Counted from the stretch's first letter, positions 37,679 through 47,282 are shown. The stretch is 64,000 bases of DNA from Trinickia dabaoshanensis (GCF_002879885.1 NZ_PNYA01000005.1:1-64000), one strand, 5' to 3'. Numbers and translations are program-made. Notes: generated by a model from the sequence alone, not told the origin.

Positions 37679-38743
37679 TCAGTCGTCACACTCGGGTGGA
37701 TCCTTGCAGGCCGTGGCGATGCCTTGTGGCTTGAGCTCTTCTGAGAGCAACAGTTGCGCACCCTGCGTCACGACCTGGTCGCCGGCTTGGAACCCGGACG
37801 TCACTATGAAACCGTGGTCGCCCTCATCGCCAGCAGGCACGAAGCGCCGCGTAAAGCGATCGGGAGCCGTCCGCACGTAGGTCCATGTTTGCCCGCCGTA
37901 CCATATCACCGCCCGTTCGGGGATCCGCAGCTCGGATGCGGCCTGGCTTGACGTCGGCACTTGCGCGCTGGTGCGCAAATTTGCCGGCAGCGCGTCGTCG
38001 GCGACGTAAAGCCAAGGGCTGCCCTGCACGGCCGGATCGGCGAGCGGTGAGGCGGAAAGCTTTTGAGCGGGCACCGAGCGGCCGTCGGGCGTGTCGATCG
38101 TGATACGCGCGGGCGGTGCCATGTCGAAGATGGCCGGCAACGTGACGCGCAACACCACGGCTTGCCCCGACAGGAGACGCTTGAACAGCTTCGAGGCCGA
38201 TGCCGTCGCAGCATTCGCGAGCGCGTCGCCAAACTGCTGCCGCATCGCGCCGTTCAGGCCGTTCAGCGTGGCATTGGCCGATTGGAGTTTCGCTTCATCG
38301 GCTTGCATCGCAGACTGCGCATCTTGCAGGCTCTTCTGCGAAATGTTGCGATCGTCCGCGAACAGCGCGCGGCTGCGCTGGTACTGGGCGCGCGAGCTGG
38401 CCGTCTGGGCGGTAAACATCCCGACGTCTGCGCGGGCACTCGCCAAGCGGTTGCGCAGATCGAAGAGCGGCTGCAGATCGATGACGGTGGCGTAGGCGCT
38501 GATATTGGCCTGGCGCGTGACAGCTGTGAGCGGCGCGACCTCGATGTGGCTGGCGCGTTGTTCCTCGGGACCGACGACGACCACCGTTTCGCCGTTTACT
38601 GTCTGAACGGCGGGGGGCGGGGCGGATTGCGCTGCCGCGGTTGTCGACGCGCTGGTGTCATGGAACGTCTGATAGATGTACCAGCCTGCACCGCCAGCCA
38701 GGGCCAGCGACACGACGGACAGAAGGATCAGTCGGAATTTCAT
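37679..38743 (-). CDS. Periplasmic adaptor (HlyD/CusB family) for the second RND pump
   Basis: 354 residues: N-terminal membrane anchor (LILLSVVSLALAGGAGWYIY), a coiled-coil hairpin (SARADVGMFTAQTASSRAQY; LQDAQSAMQADEAKLQSANAT), then beta-barrel and membrane-proximal domains (VVLRVTLPAIFDMAPPARI; VIWYGGQTWTYV). The C-terminus ends in a short Cys/Asp tail (CKDPPECDD) that might bind metal. It bridges the RND pump and the outer-membrane channel. Its start overlaps the channel gene's stop (ATGA). Confidence 0.82.
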   Translation of the reverse strand: MKFRLILLSVVSLALAGGAGWYIYQTFHDTSASTTAAAQSAPPPAVQTVNGETVVVVGPEEQRASHIEVAPLTAVTRQANISAYATVIDLQPLFDLRNRLASARADVGMFTAQTASSRAQYQRSRALFADDRNISQKSLQDAQSAMQADEAKLQSANATLNGLNGAMRQQFGDALANAATASASKLFKRLLSGQAVVLRVTLPAIFDMAPPARITIDTPDGRSVPAQKLSASPLADPAVQGSPWLYVADDALPANLRTSAQVPTSSQAASELRIPERAVIWYGGQTWTYVRTAPDRFTRRFVPAGDEGDHGFIVTSGFQAGDQVVTQGAQLLLSEELKPQGIATACKDPPECDD

Positions 38744-40140
38744 CGTGGTGTCTCTTCACTGAGGGTATCGCTCACCGCCCCGTGACCGAGGGGTTGCTGC
38801 ATCGCATCTTCGAGTGCGCCGGCGGCTTGCTGGACCGCGACAACCGCGTCGAGATGGAGGGTTTCACTGGTCTGATAGTCCGCTTCCGCCTGCGTGTAGG
38901 TCAGTCGGTCCGCGTTCCCGTTGGCGAAAGCGGCAGCCTGGCTGTCGAGCTGTCTGCGGGCACTCGCGAGATGGGCGTCGGACAGGCGTAACGCTTCGAC
39001 GCTTGACCGGTAGCGCGCGAGCGCATGCGCAAGATCGCCGAGGATCCTGTCCTGCAGCGCGCCAGTACGGGCCGCCGCTTCCTTGCGTCTTGCCTCGGCT
39101 TCATGGATGCCGCCTTGATTCTGGTTGAAGATCGGCAACGTGATGCCGGCGAGCCCGAATGCGATCTTGTGTGTGCCCGTGTCGTACGTGTAGCCGGGGC
39201 CGAGGTGGAGGTTCGGATACTGCTTCGCGACTTCGAGCTGAAGCGCTGACTCGGCCGCGGCGTAATCGGCAAGCGAAGCGCGCAGATCGGCGCGATGGAA
39301 CATCGCCGCGCGCTGTGCATCCGCGGCCGGCGGCGCGGGCGAAACTGCGCCGAAGGCGGAGAGGTCGATCGCGATGGCGTCGAGCGCTGCAGCGGGTACA
39401 CCGATAGCGGCCGCGAGTTGGGCTCGCGCATCCTGCTTGGCGCTGCGTGCCGCAGCCAGATCGCTTTGAGCCTGGGTGTCGGCGAGAATGGCGGAGTCGA
39501 CGTCGGGCCGCGAGAACTGCCCCACGGCAAGGCGCTTGCGGCTCATCTCGGCAATTTGCCGCTCGGCTTTGGCTTTGGCGGACAGGAACGTAATGCGCTT
39601 TCGGGCAGCATAGAGGGCGAGCATCGCGTCTCGGACTTGCGCGCGAACCTTCCACGCCTCATTGACGAGGCTCAGTCGCGCGGCTTCCGACAAGTGAGTC
39701 GCCTGATCGACGCGATAGCCACGCTTGTGCGCCGTCTCGATCGGGATGTCGAGTGCCGGGCCGAAGGTAAGCGGAGATCCCGGCCCCGGGTTGGGTGTCG
39801 AATACTGAAACGGCAACTGCAAGACCGGGTTGGGAATCGTGTCGGCGACTTCGATGCCGGCCTTGGCAGTGCCCCATTGGGCGCGCGCAACGTCGAGGGC
39901 TGGGCTAAAGTAGAACGCCGCCAGCGTAAGCATTTCGCGATTCCAGCGCGCGGGCGGCCACGGTGCGACATTGTGTCCCGCCTCGCGCACGACGAAGGCG
40001 TGCAACGCCTTGCTCGCAAGCGAGCGCTGCTCGAAATGTCGGGCAAGCTGGGCTGGGGCGATCGGCTGGGCATGATAGGTCGTACAGCCGGCCAGCCCGA
40101 CGAAAGCAATCAATATCGCTCGGCGCATTCTGGGATCCAT
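38740..40140 (-). CDS. Outer-membrane efflux channel (TolC/CusC family lipoprotein)
   Basis: 466 residues. The N-terminus MRRAILIAFVGLAGC (from residue 5) is a lipoprotein signal with the lipobox LAGC. Two efflux repeats follow (VADTIPNPVLQLPFQY; GPALDIPIETAHKRGYRVDQAT; later LGPGYTYDTGTHKIAFGLAG and IFNQNQGGIHEAEARRKEAAAR). It forms the outer duct of the second RND system and is the first gene of its operon. Confidence 0.82.
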   Translation of the reverse strand: MDPRMRRAILIAFVGLAGCTTYHAQPIAPAQLARHFEQRSLASKALHAFVVREAGHNVAPWPPARWNREMLTLAAFYFSPALDVARAQWGTAKAGIEVADTIPNPVLQLPFQYSTPNPGPGSPLTFGPALDIPIETAHKRGYRVDQATHLSEAARLSLVNEAWKVRAQVRDAMLALYAARKRITFLSAKAKAERQIAEMSRKRLAVGQFSRPDVDSAILADTQAQSDLAAARSAKQDARAQLAAAIGVPAAALDAIAIDLSAFGAVSPAPPAADAQRAAMFHRADLRASLADYAAAESALQLEVAKQYPNLHLGPGYTYDTGTHKIAFGLAGITLPIFNQNQGGIHEAEARRKEAAARTGALQDRILGDLAHALARYRSSVEALRLSDAHLASARRQLDSQAAAFANGNADRLTYTQAEADYQTSETLHLDAVVAVQQAAGALEDAMQQPLGHGAVSDTLSEETPR

Positions 40141-40273
40141 CGGTCGTTCTGCCGCCCACCAAGGGCAGCGTCCGACGCGGATGCTACGGCACCGCTTGTG
40201 AAGTTTTCGTCAACAAGGCGCCGCCCGGTGGATGCCGGGGCGGCGCTGTGGCAATGCGCCTGCTACGGCACGC

Positions 40274-40555
40274 TTAATGGTGCCGGTACAGCCCTTGATT
40301 GCGCTGCTGCCGAATTGGCGCACCGGCCTCGGCATTCCCGGTCATAGCAGGCCCAGAGCCCGAGGTGTCGCAGTTCATTTCTGGCATCTTGCTCGGGTAG
40401 CTGTTTTTTGGCAGGCGCATCAGCCCCCGCTGCTGCGCACACGCAAGCTGCGCTCGAACTTCGGTGCGAGTCGTGCCGGGGATTTGCTGAGCGAACGAAA
40501 ACGAGGAAACGAATGCGCACGATGCGACAACGAGTGCAGCGACTAGCGATTTCAT
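40274..40555 (-). CDS. DUF4148-family small exported protein
   Basis: 93 residues from ATG 40555 (the longer frame to 40621 adds non-signal sequence). The signal peptide MKSLVAALVVASCAFVSSFS ends near FAQ. The mature part has TRTEVRAQLACAQQRGLMRLPKNSYP, the DUF4148 pattern of Burkholderia and relatives (xRAEVxAEL...AQxxGLxP). Function unknown; such genes often sit beside two-component or metal genes. It stands between the RND operon and its likely two-component regulator. Confidence 0.75.
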   Translation of the reverse strand: MKSLVAALVVASCAFVSSFSFAQQIPGTTRTEVRAQLACAQQRGLMRLPKNSYPSKMPEMNCDTSGSGPAMTGNAEAGAPIRQQRNQGLYRHH

Positions 40556-40648
40556 AGTGACCTCCGTCATGAGCAGGGCCATATCAATCCCGCCAGACCG
40601 CGGAATGGCCCGTTTCTTCATGCTATGCCGGGGATTGTGAAGTTTTCG

Positions 40649-41956
40649 TCAAGAACTCGGCAAATTCGCGTAGGGCTCAATCCGCCTCGCACTCGGCAGG
40701 CGCAGAGATACACAAGTTCCCGCGCCGGGCTCGCTTCCGATCTGGATCAACCATCCGTAGCGGTCACAGATTTTATTTACAATCGAAAGGCCGATTCCAA
40801 CGCCAGACGTCGAGGTGCGTTGGGACTTCGCCTGGTAAAACCGGTCAAAGACGTGCGGAAGTGCATCCGCCGAAATGCCGGGCCCAGTGTCCTGTATATA
40901 CAGCCAGCCGTGGGTATAGCGAAACCGTAGACTTCCGCGTCCGGTATGCCGGACGGCATTGTCGATAAGGTTCGACAGCACTATCGCGAGCGCTGAACGG
41001 TTTGCCAGCACCCAAAGATCTTGTCCCACCTCATTGATAATTTTCAGTCCGTTCTCTTCGATTTTGTGTGCAAACGGCGTCAACGACGTCTCGATCACGG
41101 CCGCGAGCGCGACCGACTCGACATCGCGCGCCGTATCTTCCCGGGCGAGATTCAGCAGCGCGTTTGCAAGTTCGCGCATGTTGTCAGCCGCTCGCTCGAT
41201 CTGGCGCAGGCGCGCCCGCGACTTGCCCACGATCGCCGTGTCCTGCCCGAGCAACTCGCAACTCGTCGTGATGGTCGTAAGAGGCGTGCGCAGTTCGTGG
41301 CTGACGTTGCCCGTGAACTCCTTCTCGCGTTCGATCATGTCGGCCATGCGACGGTGGTAGTCGTTGAAAGCCTGAACAAGTTCGACGAGTTCCGTCTCGT
41401 CGTATTTGCCGGGCTGGATCGGCGCCGATTCACCTAGCCGTAGATCCTTCACTTGACGGGCGAACCCGGCTACCTGCCGCACCAGCAAGCCGGATAAGCC
41501 GAACGACAACCAGATAGTGAGAAGAGCAAAGACACCGGTGCCTGCCATCAGGTCGTTGATGACGTCCTTGAAATGTTTCTCGTAGACGTTGAAGTCGTAG
41601 ATCCGGTATAGGCGGGCCGCGCCTAACGGCGCAATCGCCACATGAATTTCGCGTCCCTCAATGATGATCTCGTGGGTGCCATCCGATAGACTTCTAACCG
41701 TCGCCGGTAGGGAAACTCTGCGCTTGCCTGTGCCCGACACATAACCGTTCATTTGCGCATCGAACGGCGGCAGTAAAGAGGGGTTGACTTCATCGCTCTT
41801 GATTACACTGGCCATGTCGTCGCGGATAAGGGCCGTGATCAGCTTCTCTTCTTGGGCCTCTGCCAGCGTTTTTACTCCAAGCGCCTGTGCGATAAGCAGC
41901 GCGATGGTCAGTGCAGAGAAGAATAGGGCGACCTTGAAGCGCAGGCTGTTACGCAT
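40649..41956 (-). CDS. Two-component sensor histidine kinase
   Basis: About 435 residues from ATG 41956, which overlaps the response-regulator gene by 8 bases (an upstream ATG at 41992 would lie deeper in it). TM1 is FKVALFFSALTIALLIAQAL; a periplasmic sensor domain of about 130 residues follows; TM2 is LMAGTGVFALLTIWLSFGLS. Then come HAMP, HisKA (FTGNVSHELRTPLTTITTSCE) and HATPase (NLIDNAVRHT, DTGPGISADALPHVFDRFYQ, GVGIGLSIVNKI). It probably senses envelope or metal stress for the adjacent RND operon; the signal is not visible. Confidence 0.83.
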   Translation of the reverse strand: MRNSLRFKVALFFSALTIALLIAQALGVKTLAEAQEEKLITALIRDDMASVIKSDEVNPSLLPPFDAQMNGYVSGTGKRRVSLPATVRSLSDGTHEIIIEGREIHVAIAPLGAARLYRIYDFNVYEKHFKDVINDLMAGTGVFALLTIWLSFGLSGLLVRQVAGFARQVKDLRLGESAPIQPGKYDETELVELVQAFNDYHRRMADMIEREKEFTGNVSHELRTPLTTITTSCELLGQDTAIVGKSRARLRQIERAADNMRELANALLNLAREDTARDVESVALAAVIETSLTPFAHKIEENGLKIINEVGQDLWVLANRSALAIVLSNLIDNAVRHTGRGSLRFRYTHGWLYIQDTGPGISADALPHVFDRFYQAKSQRTSTSGVGIGLSIVNKICDRYGWLIQIGSEPGAGTCVSLRLPSARRIEPYANLPSS

Positions 41957-42635
41957 CTTGACCAGGTGCAACGAGTCGGTAGCCGACGCCATGAACCGTC
42001 TCGATCACGTCGCACTCCCCCGGCCCACATAGGGCCCGCCGCAACATGTAGATGTGAGCTCGCAGTGTGTCGCTGTCGGGCTGGTGCTCGCCCCAGACTT
42101 CGGATTCCAGCTCAGCTCGTGTGAAAGTGCGGGCAGGCGACTGCATCAGGATACGAAGCAGTTGAAGGCATTTTGGGGGAAGCTTGACCGGATGCCCGGC
42201 TCGGTCGACGGTCATCGTCGACAAAGCGAGTCGCACGTCGGCAAATCGAAGATCCATCGATGCGACCTGGCCCCGATAGCGTTTGATAAGGGCGCTAAGA
42301 CGCGCACCCACTTCCTTCAGGGAGAACGGTTTGACGAGATAGTCATCGGCACCGTGGACGAAGCCGTTTAGCTTATCGTCAAGCGCGTCCCTAGCCGTCA
42401 GCATGAGCACTGGAGTATCCCGCCGCGCCTCTTCGCGTAGCTTACGACAGATCGTGAGCCCGTCCATGCCGGGCAGCGACAAATCGAGCAGAATGGCATC
42501 CCACGATTCGCCTCGCGCCATCTGTAGACCAGCGTTTCCATTGGAAGCCAGATCGACCTCATAACCGCTACCTTCTAGGTAGTCGTACAAGTTCGCGGCA
42601 ATCGCGGGATCGTCTTCGACAATTAGCACCTTCAT
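41949..42635 (-). CDS. OmpR/PhoB-family response regulator
   Basis: 228 residues from ATG 42635, giving the standard start MKVLIVEDDPAIAANL. The phosphorylation site is in DAILLDLSLPGMDG; the lysine is in DDYLVKPFSL. The C-terminal winged helix is RTFTRAELESEVWGEHQPDSD and HIYMLRRAL...IETVHGVGYRL. It is co-transcribed with the sensor kinase downstream. The likely target is the RND operon on the same strand (start 40140), by proximity. Confidence 0.88.
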   Translation of the reverse strand: MKVLIVEDDPAIAANLYDYLEGSGYEVDLASNGNAGLQMARGESWDAILLDLSLPGMDGLTICRKLREEARRDTPVLMLTARDALDDKLNGFVHGADDYLVKPFSLKEVGARLSALIKRYRGQVASMDLRFADVRLALSTMTVDRAGHPVKLPPKCLQLLRILMQSPARTFTRAELESEVWGEHQPDSDTLRAHIYMLRRALCGPGECDVIETVHGVGYRLVAPGQDA

Positions 42636-43035
42636 GGATCGGCAGTTCGCGCGGTGGCATGATGAAGATTGGATGCTACAGCAGATTGCATGCACTTAAC
42701 CGGACGCCGATGTGCAAGTCAATCGTTCAGAGAATACTCTGCAAATGCTTGCAAACGGAAATCCTTTCCTCGCGCGCAAAAGCGAATCGATCGATTTTTC
42801 GCATGGCGATCGGCTAGGTAGCTATGTTCACCTTCACTATCATCGAAATGGTCATCGTCACCCCCACCGCACCGATACGATTGCGCGTCGTCCTTGCGAC
42901 GACCCGCTCTCGGATTTGAACGTGGGTTCTGTCCAAATGCCGCACGAAAAGAGCGGGCGTTTTGCGTGCCCCCGCGCGGCCGCCCGAAAGAGTCTTCCGC
43001 ACGGGACCATAATACTGCCGGTTACAACGGCTCTA
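42636..43035. other. No gene identified (400 bases)
   Basis: Open frames here are short and lack coding bias. The region probably carries the promoter of the two-component operon on its left side. AT-rich stretches occur at 42710-42760, but no clear promoter boxes can be assigned. Confidence 0.35.
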
Positions 43036-43341
43036 TTAACCTTGAACTGCCTTTTGAGCCTGCTCCTTTGCAAGTAGGCGCTGCGCTTGAAGATCCCCGC
43101 GGTGAGCTTCCTGGGCAGTCTGCACGGAAGTTTCGGTCGCTTCGACCAACGCCGCGCGGGCGGCGCTGCTGATGGATACCGAATAAGACGCGGACGGCTT
43201 GGCCGACTGCGCGGACGACGTGTTACCGCTCGATTGGGTAGCCGACGTCGACTGTGTTGCGCCCTTCGCTTGCTCCGCCGAAGCGTCGGCCTTAGGCGAA
43301 ACCAAGGCGGCTGCTTGGCCGTTGATTGCTTGAATCGTCAT
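43036..43341 (-). CDS. Hypothetical low-complexity Ser/Ala/Gln-rich protein
   Basis: 101 residues: an Ala/Ser/Gln/Thr-rich first half (KGATQSTSATQSSGNTSSAQ), then YSVSISSAARAALVEATETS, and a coiled tail ending KEQAQKAVQG. The YSVSISSAARA motif is a known feature of small Burkholderia proteins of unknown function that resemble the polar tails of flagellar or secreted proteins. There is no signal peptide. Codon use is like its neighbours. No function can be given. Confidence 0.55.
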   Translation of the reverse strand: MTIQAINGQAAALVSPKADASAEQAKGATQSTSATQSSGNTSSAQSAKPSASYSVSISSAARAALVEATETSVQTAQEAHRGDLQAQRLLAKEQAQKAVQG

Positions 43342-43499
43342 CGTGTCCTCTCAGAAAGGTGTGCCAAAGCGTGGCATCTGCTTTAACGGCGAACGGGCGC
43401 ATGGCTTGAGAAGCATATTTTTTGTTATTTCGCGAGTTCTTCAGCTTCTCATAAGGAAGTGCGTGAATCGCGCCGCGCCATGCCGCTCCCAGCGATGCT

Positions 43500-43805
43500 T
43501 CAATCCGGATTCGGCCCTTCGGCCTTGTTCTCGAGAATTGCGCCGGTGCGGGCATCGACGCCCACCTCTTGCGTGCCGCTTTCCGTTTTGATGTCGAACG
43601 AGTAGCGCAGGCCGCTTCGGCCCCCTTCCTTCTCGAGTTCCTCGTCCGTGATCGTTCCCGGGTGTGCCTTCAGGGCGGCGGTGCGGGCCTGGGCAATATC
43701 GATTTTGGCGTCCTTTGCGTACTCCTGGCCGCTGAATGCATACGCGGCGACGCTCGTTGCAAGTACAGCCGCCGCTACCGCTACCATGTTCAAGGGCTTC
43801 GTCAT
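43500..43805 (-). CDS. Periplasmic PepSY-domain protein
   Basis: 101 residues: a signal peptide cleaved after AAYA (about residue 23), then a single PepSY domain IDIAQARTAALKAHPGTITDEELEKE ... YSFDIKTESGTQEVGVDARTGAIL. PepSY domains inhibit or bind partners in the periplasm, and such small proteins often accompany two-component and metal genes. It lies close to the RR/HK pair, but on the available evidence it has its own promoter. Confidence 0.8.
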   Translation of the reverse strand: MTKPLNMVAVAAAVLATSVAAYAFSGQEYAKDAKIDIAQARTAALKAHPGTITDEELEKEGGRSGLRYSFDIKTESGTQEVGVDARTGAILENKAEGPNPD

Positions 43806-43927
43806 GATGTGCCTTTGCGTTGTGAATGAGATTCAACGATAGGCGCGCGATATTAGGCGAACCTTAGCCGCCGGGCGCATCGAAGAAATGGTCACCTTTT
43901 CGCAGAGGACCGCAGGCCGGTATCCGC

Positions 43928-45016
43928 TCACGGATTAACCGCAAACCACATGATGCCGCCCCCCGGGCTGTGATCGCCCGGCGATACCGCCAGGTAAATG
44001 CGATCGAGCGTCGTCGAAAGCATCCCGGACTTGGCGCCCGGCGCTGTGGCGACTCGGCCGAGATCGGTGTAATGGTCGGCGTCGTCTTGCCGATAAACGC
44101 CCATATAGCCATCGCCGCCCGCCACATAGATCCGCTTTCGTGCCCCGTCGTAAAACAAACTGTCGGAACTCGCCGGGGCGTCGAGCATTGCCACGGTCTT
44201 ACCGTTATCGGTGTTCATTACGAAAAGCTTGCTCGGGTTGCGGGTGCCGACGAAGAGGCGATGATGAGCCTCGTCCAACGCCATCGTCAGATTCCTCGAA
44301 GCGCCATCGAGCGGCCAATGGGCGATCACCTCGAGGCTCTTCTTATCCACGACGGCCACCTGGTTCTTGCTCGCGATGTTGACGAACAGCCGGCCTCCGT
44401 GCATTTCGGGGACCATTGCTTCGACATGGTCCGCGTCGACGCGCAACCGTCTGCGAACCGTGCCGGTTGCCGGATCCACCTCGTTGATGAAGCAATGCGT
44501 CATGCCCGCATCTTTACCGCCGCTTACGATGTACAGACGGTCCGTCGTTTCGTCGAAAGCCATCGAATCCGCACCGGGAGCGAGGTGGATGTGGCCGGTG
44601 ACCTTGAACGTTGCCGCATCGATGATCTTTGTGCCGCTTGTACTGCTGTCGGTGATGACGAACTTGTCTTGCTTGGGAAGGTACAGGATCGCATGCGGCG
44701 TCCCGAATGTCGTCAAGGTGCGTTCGTGTGCGCCCGTATCGAGGTTGAACACCTCGACCGTGCCGTGATCCTCTGCTGCGAGCAGCAGCCGGTTGCGCTT
44801 GGTATCGACGCCGAAATGGTCGAAATCGCCGCTGTATTGGGGCGACCACGCGGTGCTACGTCCAATCAACGTCGGCAGATGGGGGTGGCCGTCGGCCGGC
44901 ACGTTGGACATCGCCGTTCGATTCGACGATCCTGGCGTGACGGATTGGGGTGCTGCATGAGCATGAAGCGCCATTGCCGATAGCAAGGCTGCGGTCAATA
45001 AAAAGCGACGCGGCAC
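43928..45016 (-). CDS. Exported YncE-like beta-propeller protein
   Basis: 362 residues from a GTG start at 45016, with a signal peptide ending HAHAA (about 22). Seven-blade propeller repeats follow, each with a hydrophobic strand pair (FGVDTKRNRLLLAAEDHG; VEVFNLDTGAHERTLTTF; TKIIDAATFKVTGHIHLAPG; RLYIVSGGKDAGMTHCFINEV; HRLFVGTRNPSKLFVMN). This family includes YncE, PQQ- or heme-like propellers and surface-layer proteins that bind small ligands or DNA. There are no catalytic residues. The related fragment at 45322 on the same strand suggests a once larger propeller cluster. Confidence 0.75.
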   Translation of the reverse strand: MPRRFLLTAALLSAMALHAHAAPQSVTPGSSNRTAMSNVPADGHPHLPTLIGRSTAWSPQYSGDFDHFGVDTKRNRLLLAAEDHGTVEVFNLDTGAHERTLTTFGTPHAILYLPKQDKFVITDSSTSGTKIIDAATFKVTGHIHLAPGADSMAFDETTDRLYIVSGGKDAGMTHCFINEVDPATGTVRRRLRVDADHVEAMVPEMHGGRLFVNIASKNQVAVVDKKSLEVIAHWPLDGASRNLTMALDEAHHRLFVGTRNPSKLFVMNTDNGKTVAMLDAPASSDSLFYDGARKRIYVAGGDGYMGVYRQDDADHYTDLGRVATAPGAKSGMLSTTLDRIYLAVSPGDHSPGGGIMWFAVNP

Positions 45017-45321
45017 TGTGTTTGTCCTGGGTCGATGAACGCGCTGCGAGCACGTTCGATTGGGCGGAAGCGGGGGCGGGGCGCCGACGCTAACATCGAA
45101 CAGCGTAAGACGCCGGGAGCTTGGCAGACCAACCTTATCGCCGCCTTAGCGCGGCGACATCAGGCGCGCATGTCGCGTATGAATGTGAACGTGGGGGATT
45201 CGATGACATGCTCGGGGCGTTCGAAGCCCAGCATCGAGCGGGGCTTCGGCCCGTGTTTTGGGCGCATGCAATCGCCGCCGCGCATTGCCGCCATGGCTAC
45301 GCGAGCGGGCACTCTTATCGA
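45017..45321. other. No gene identified (305 bases)
   Basis: Upstream region of the propeller gene. No supported open frame. It ends at the stop of the truncated propeller described next. Confidence 0.35.
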
Positions 45322-45805
45322 TTACTGAACAAAGAGCATGCCGTGCGGCGACACCATGCCCGACGCAATGGGCGTCATGTTACCGGTCTTTGCATCGTCC
45401 AGGAGTACCGTGCCTTGACCCGCGCTATACATCGACCCGCCGGCGAAACCGGATGCGGCCGTTATCTTGTAGATCAGACCCGCGCCCGTGTCGGTGACAA
45501 GCATCGACTGGCTCGAGGCCGGCGCCCAGCGAGTATCGTCGACCGGCCACGGGTTCGTGTACAAGGTGAGGAATAGCTCGCTTACGGATTGGGTTGGGGA
45601 ACCGGGATTGCTCACGAATACGAGCTCGGAGTCGGCTTGGCTGTCGAGCACTAGATTGCCCGAAGGGTCGACCGCCATCGAGTCCGGGTCCTGCAGCCCT
45701 CCAGGATTGTTCGTCGAACCGTTCGGTACGAGCGGATCGCCCAGCGTCGCGTTGCCGGACGCGTCGACAGTGACACCTGCGGCGCTCGGGTTGATCACGT
45801 GCCCT
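45322..45805 (-). pseudogene. C-terminal fragment of a second propeller (NHL-like) protein
   Basis: From about 45805 the frame gives VTVDASGNATLGDPLVPNGS, PDSMAVDPSGNLVLDSQADS, SMLVTDTGAGLIYKIT and SPHGMLFVQ. These are blade-like repeats of an NHL/SMP-30-type propeller. Upstream codons in the open frame (to 46143) are unrelated. The N-terminal blades and any signal are gone, so it is a remnant. It could be a relic of a neighbour of the intact propeller gene. Confidence 0.6.
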
Positions 45806-46075
45806 CGGCGATTTGCTCGCCGCGAAGCGGCCATTGAGCAAGCGGAAATAGGACCTTGGCTGATCAAACTGGATGGCGACCGCGACCGGCGGCTCATGGC
45901 CGGTTGCTGCCCTGGGCGAACGGCCGGTGATCCAAAACGACGCGCCCCCTTGTCAACTAAGCGTCCGCTGCGTATTGTCGATTTCAGGAACCCGCTCTGC
46001 ATGGGTGCAGTCACGTTGTCGATCAGGTGCCGAGCCTGACCTCTCAGAGTTGATGTGAAGCAAAGGGGCGCAATT

Positions 46076-46516
46076 ATGGGATTTTCGTCTCGAACGTTTC
46101 TCGTCGCCGCTGACGATACCCTCTGGCGGCTGTCAACCAGCAAGTTCGACCGGATGCTTCGAGATCCGGCCAGTCACCGTTTGTCCGCTTTTGCGGGGCA
46201 ACGGGCGCGAATGGCCAACGTGGTCGTTGAACTGGTGGCCAGCGAACCGGTGCGCGTCCTTAGAACCACCTATTCGGTTCTTGCTTTTGATGCCGACGGC
46301 CGACTCGACCCAGGCCGCTTCGAAAAGCAGCAATTTGCTCTCGCGGAATCGGTCGTTGCCCCCGTCATTGCTTCATCCTCCGATGAGAGCAACCAGCCTG
46401 TCGTCGTTGCGACGGCTCGATTCATCGCGCAAGGGGGCCACTGGATTCCGTCGCCCGCCGTGGCGCGCGCGATCGAAGAGGCCGCTTTGGGGCAACGACA
46501 GTACGCACGCCTGTAG
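46076..46516 (+). CDS. Conserved hypothetical protein
   Basis: 146 residues from ATG 46076 (AGGGG 8 bases upstream; a GTG at 46055 is possible). Sequence features: FLVAADDTLWRLSTSKFDRM, ANVVVELVASEPVRVLRTTYSVLAFDADGRLDPGRFEKQQ and VATARFIAQGGHWIPSPAVA. No membrane segment or signal is present. The pattern of a short cytosolic protein with repeated beta strands does not match a family I can name. Its neighbour on the right is convergent, with 41 bases between stops. Confidence 0.6.
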   Translation: MGFSSRTFLVAADDTLWRLSTSKFDRMLRDPASHRLSAFAGQRARMANVVVELVASEPVRVLRTTYSVLAFDADGRLDPGRFEKQQFALAESVVAPVIASSSDESNQPVVVATARFIAQGGHWIPSPAVARAIEEAALGQRQYARL

Positions 46517-46557
46517 GCAGCGGCGCAAAAGCGGTTCGGTGGCGTCGGCACCGCGGT

Positions 46558-47133
46558 TCAAAGCTCTTCGCTCGGATCCGCGATATCAAGCCTGAACTGC
46601 CATCCTTCCATGCTCATCAGCATTCGCCCAAGATCATTCCACGAGACCTCCTTGCCGTCGACCACCACGAGTGGCAAGTGTCCATCCTGCGATTCGTCCC
46701 ATTCGATGCGTCCGCGCACCGTGCTGTCGATGATCTGGCGCTCAAGAAAATCAATGTGCCGGACCGATAGCGCACGGCGCATCTTTTCGACGAGGTGCCC
46801 AAGCAGGACGAGCACATCGGCGTCGGCCTCGCCGATCAGCTGGAACCGGTAGCCGGCGCGAAGTTCTCCACGAAGCTCAAAGGCATCCAGCGCGATCCGG
46901 TCGCCCAGGAGCCGGAGCTGGAAATGAAATCGATGGGATTCACCGCCGCAGTCGATCATGCGGATGGGATCGAGTCGGACATTCTCGAAATCGGTGAAAC
47001 CAGTTGACTCGGCGATCCGGGCATTGAAGCACAGCGTGCAGAGCAACTGATAGCTGCCATCGCCGGAGCCGCAGTGGATGGTGTCCCAGGGCGCCGTCGG
47101 GTTGCCGCATTGTTCGCAACGCTCGTGTGCCAT
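46558..47133 (-). CDS. Hypothetical protein with N-terminal zinc finger (DUF7686-like)
   Basis: 191 residues from ATG 47133. The N-terminal pair CEQCGNPTAPWDTIHCGSGD ... LLCTLCFNARIAE gives CxxC...CxxC zinc-binding knuckles. The rest is a mixed alpha/beta domain (FHFQLRLLGDRIALDAFEL; FQLIGEADADVLVLLGHLVEKM; QIIDSTVRGRIEWDESQDG). This looks like a conserved unknown domain attached to a small zinc ribbon. The upstream part of the longer frame (to 47217) is poor. It is located just outside the transposition module. Confidence 0.55.
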   Translation of the reverse strand: MAHERCEQCGNPTAPWDTIHCGSGDGSYQLLCTLCFNARIAESTGFTDFENVRLDPIRMIDCGGESHRFHFQLRLLGDRIALDAFELRGELRAGYRFQLIGEADADVLVLLGHLVEKMRRALSVRHIDFLERQIIDSTVRGRIEWDESQDGHLPLVVVDGKEVSWNDLGRMLMSMEGWQFRLDIADPSEEL

Positions 47134-47282
47134 GTCGCGCTTACTTGTCACGGTTTTTCCTGCGATCGCACGGAGGATGGATTCCGGTTGCCGTCTTCGG
47201 CACTGTTCGTCACACATTGTCGGCGGCAGGCAGCCCCATGAGCTGGCAATGGCGTACGTGGAAGCTGGCGGAACGAATGCCG

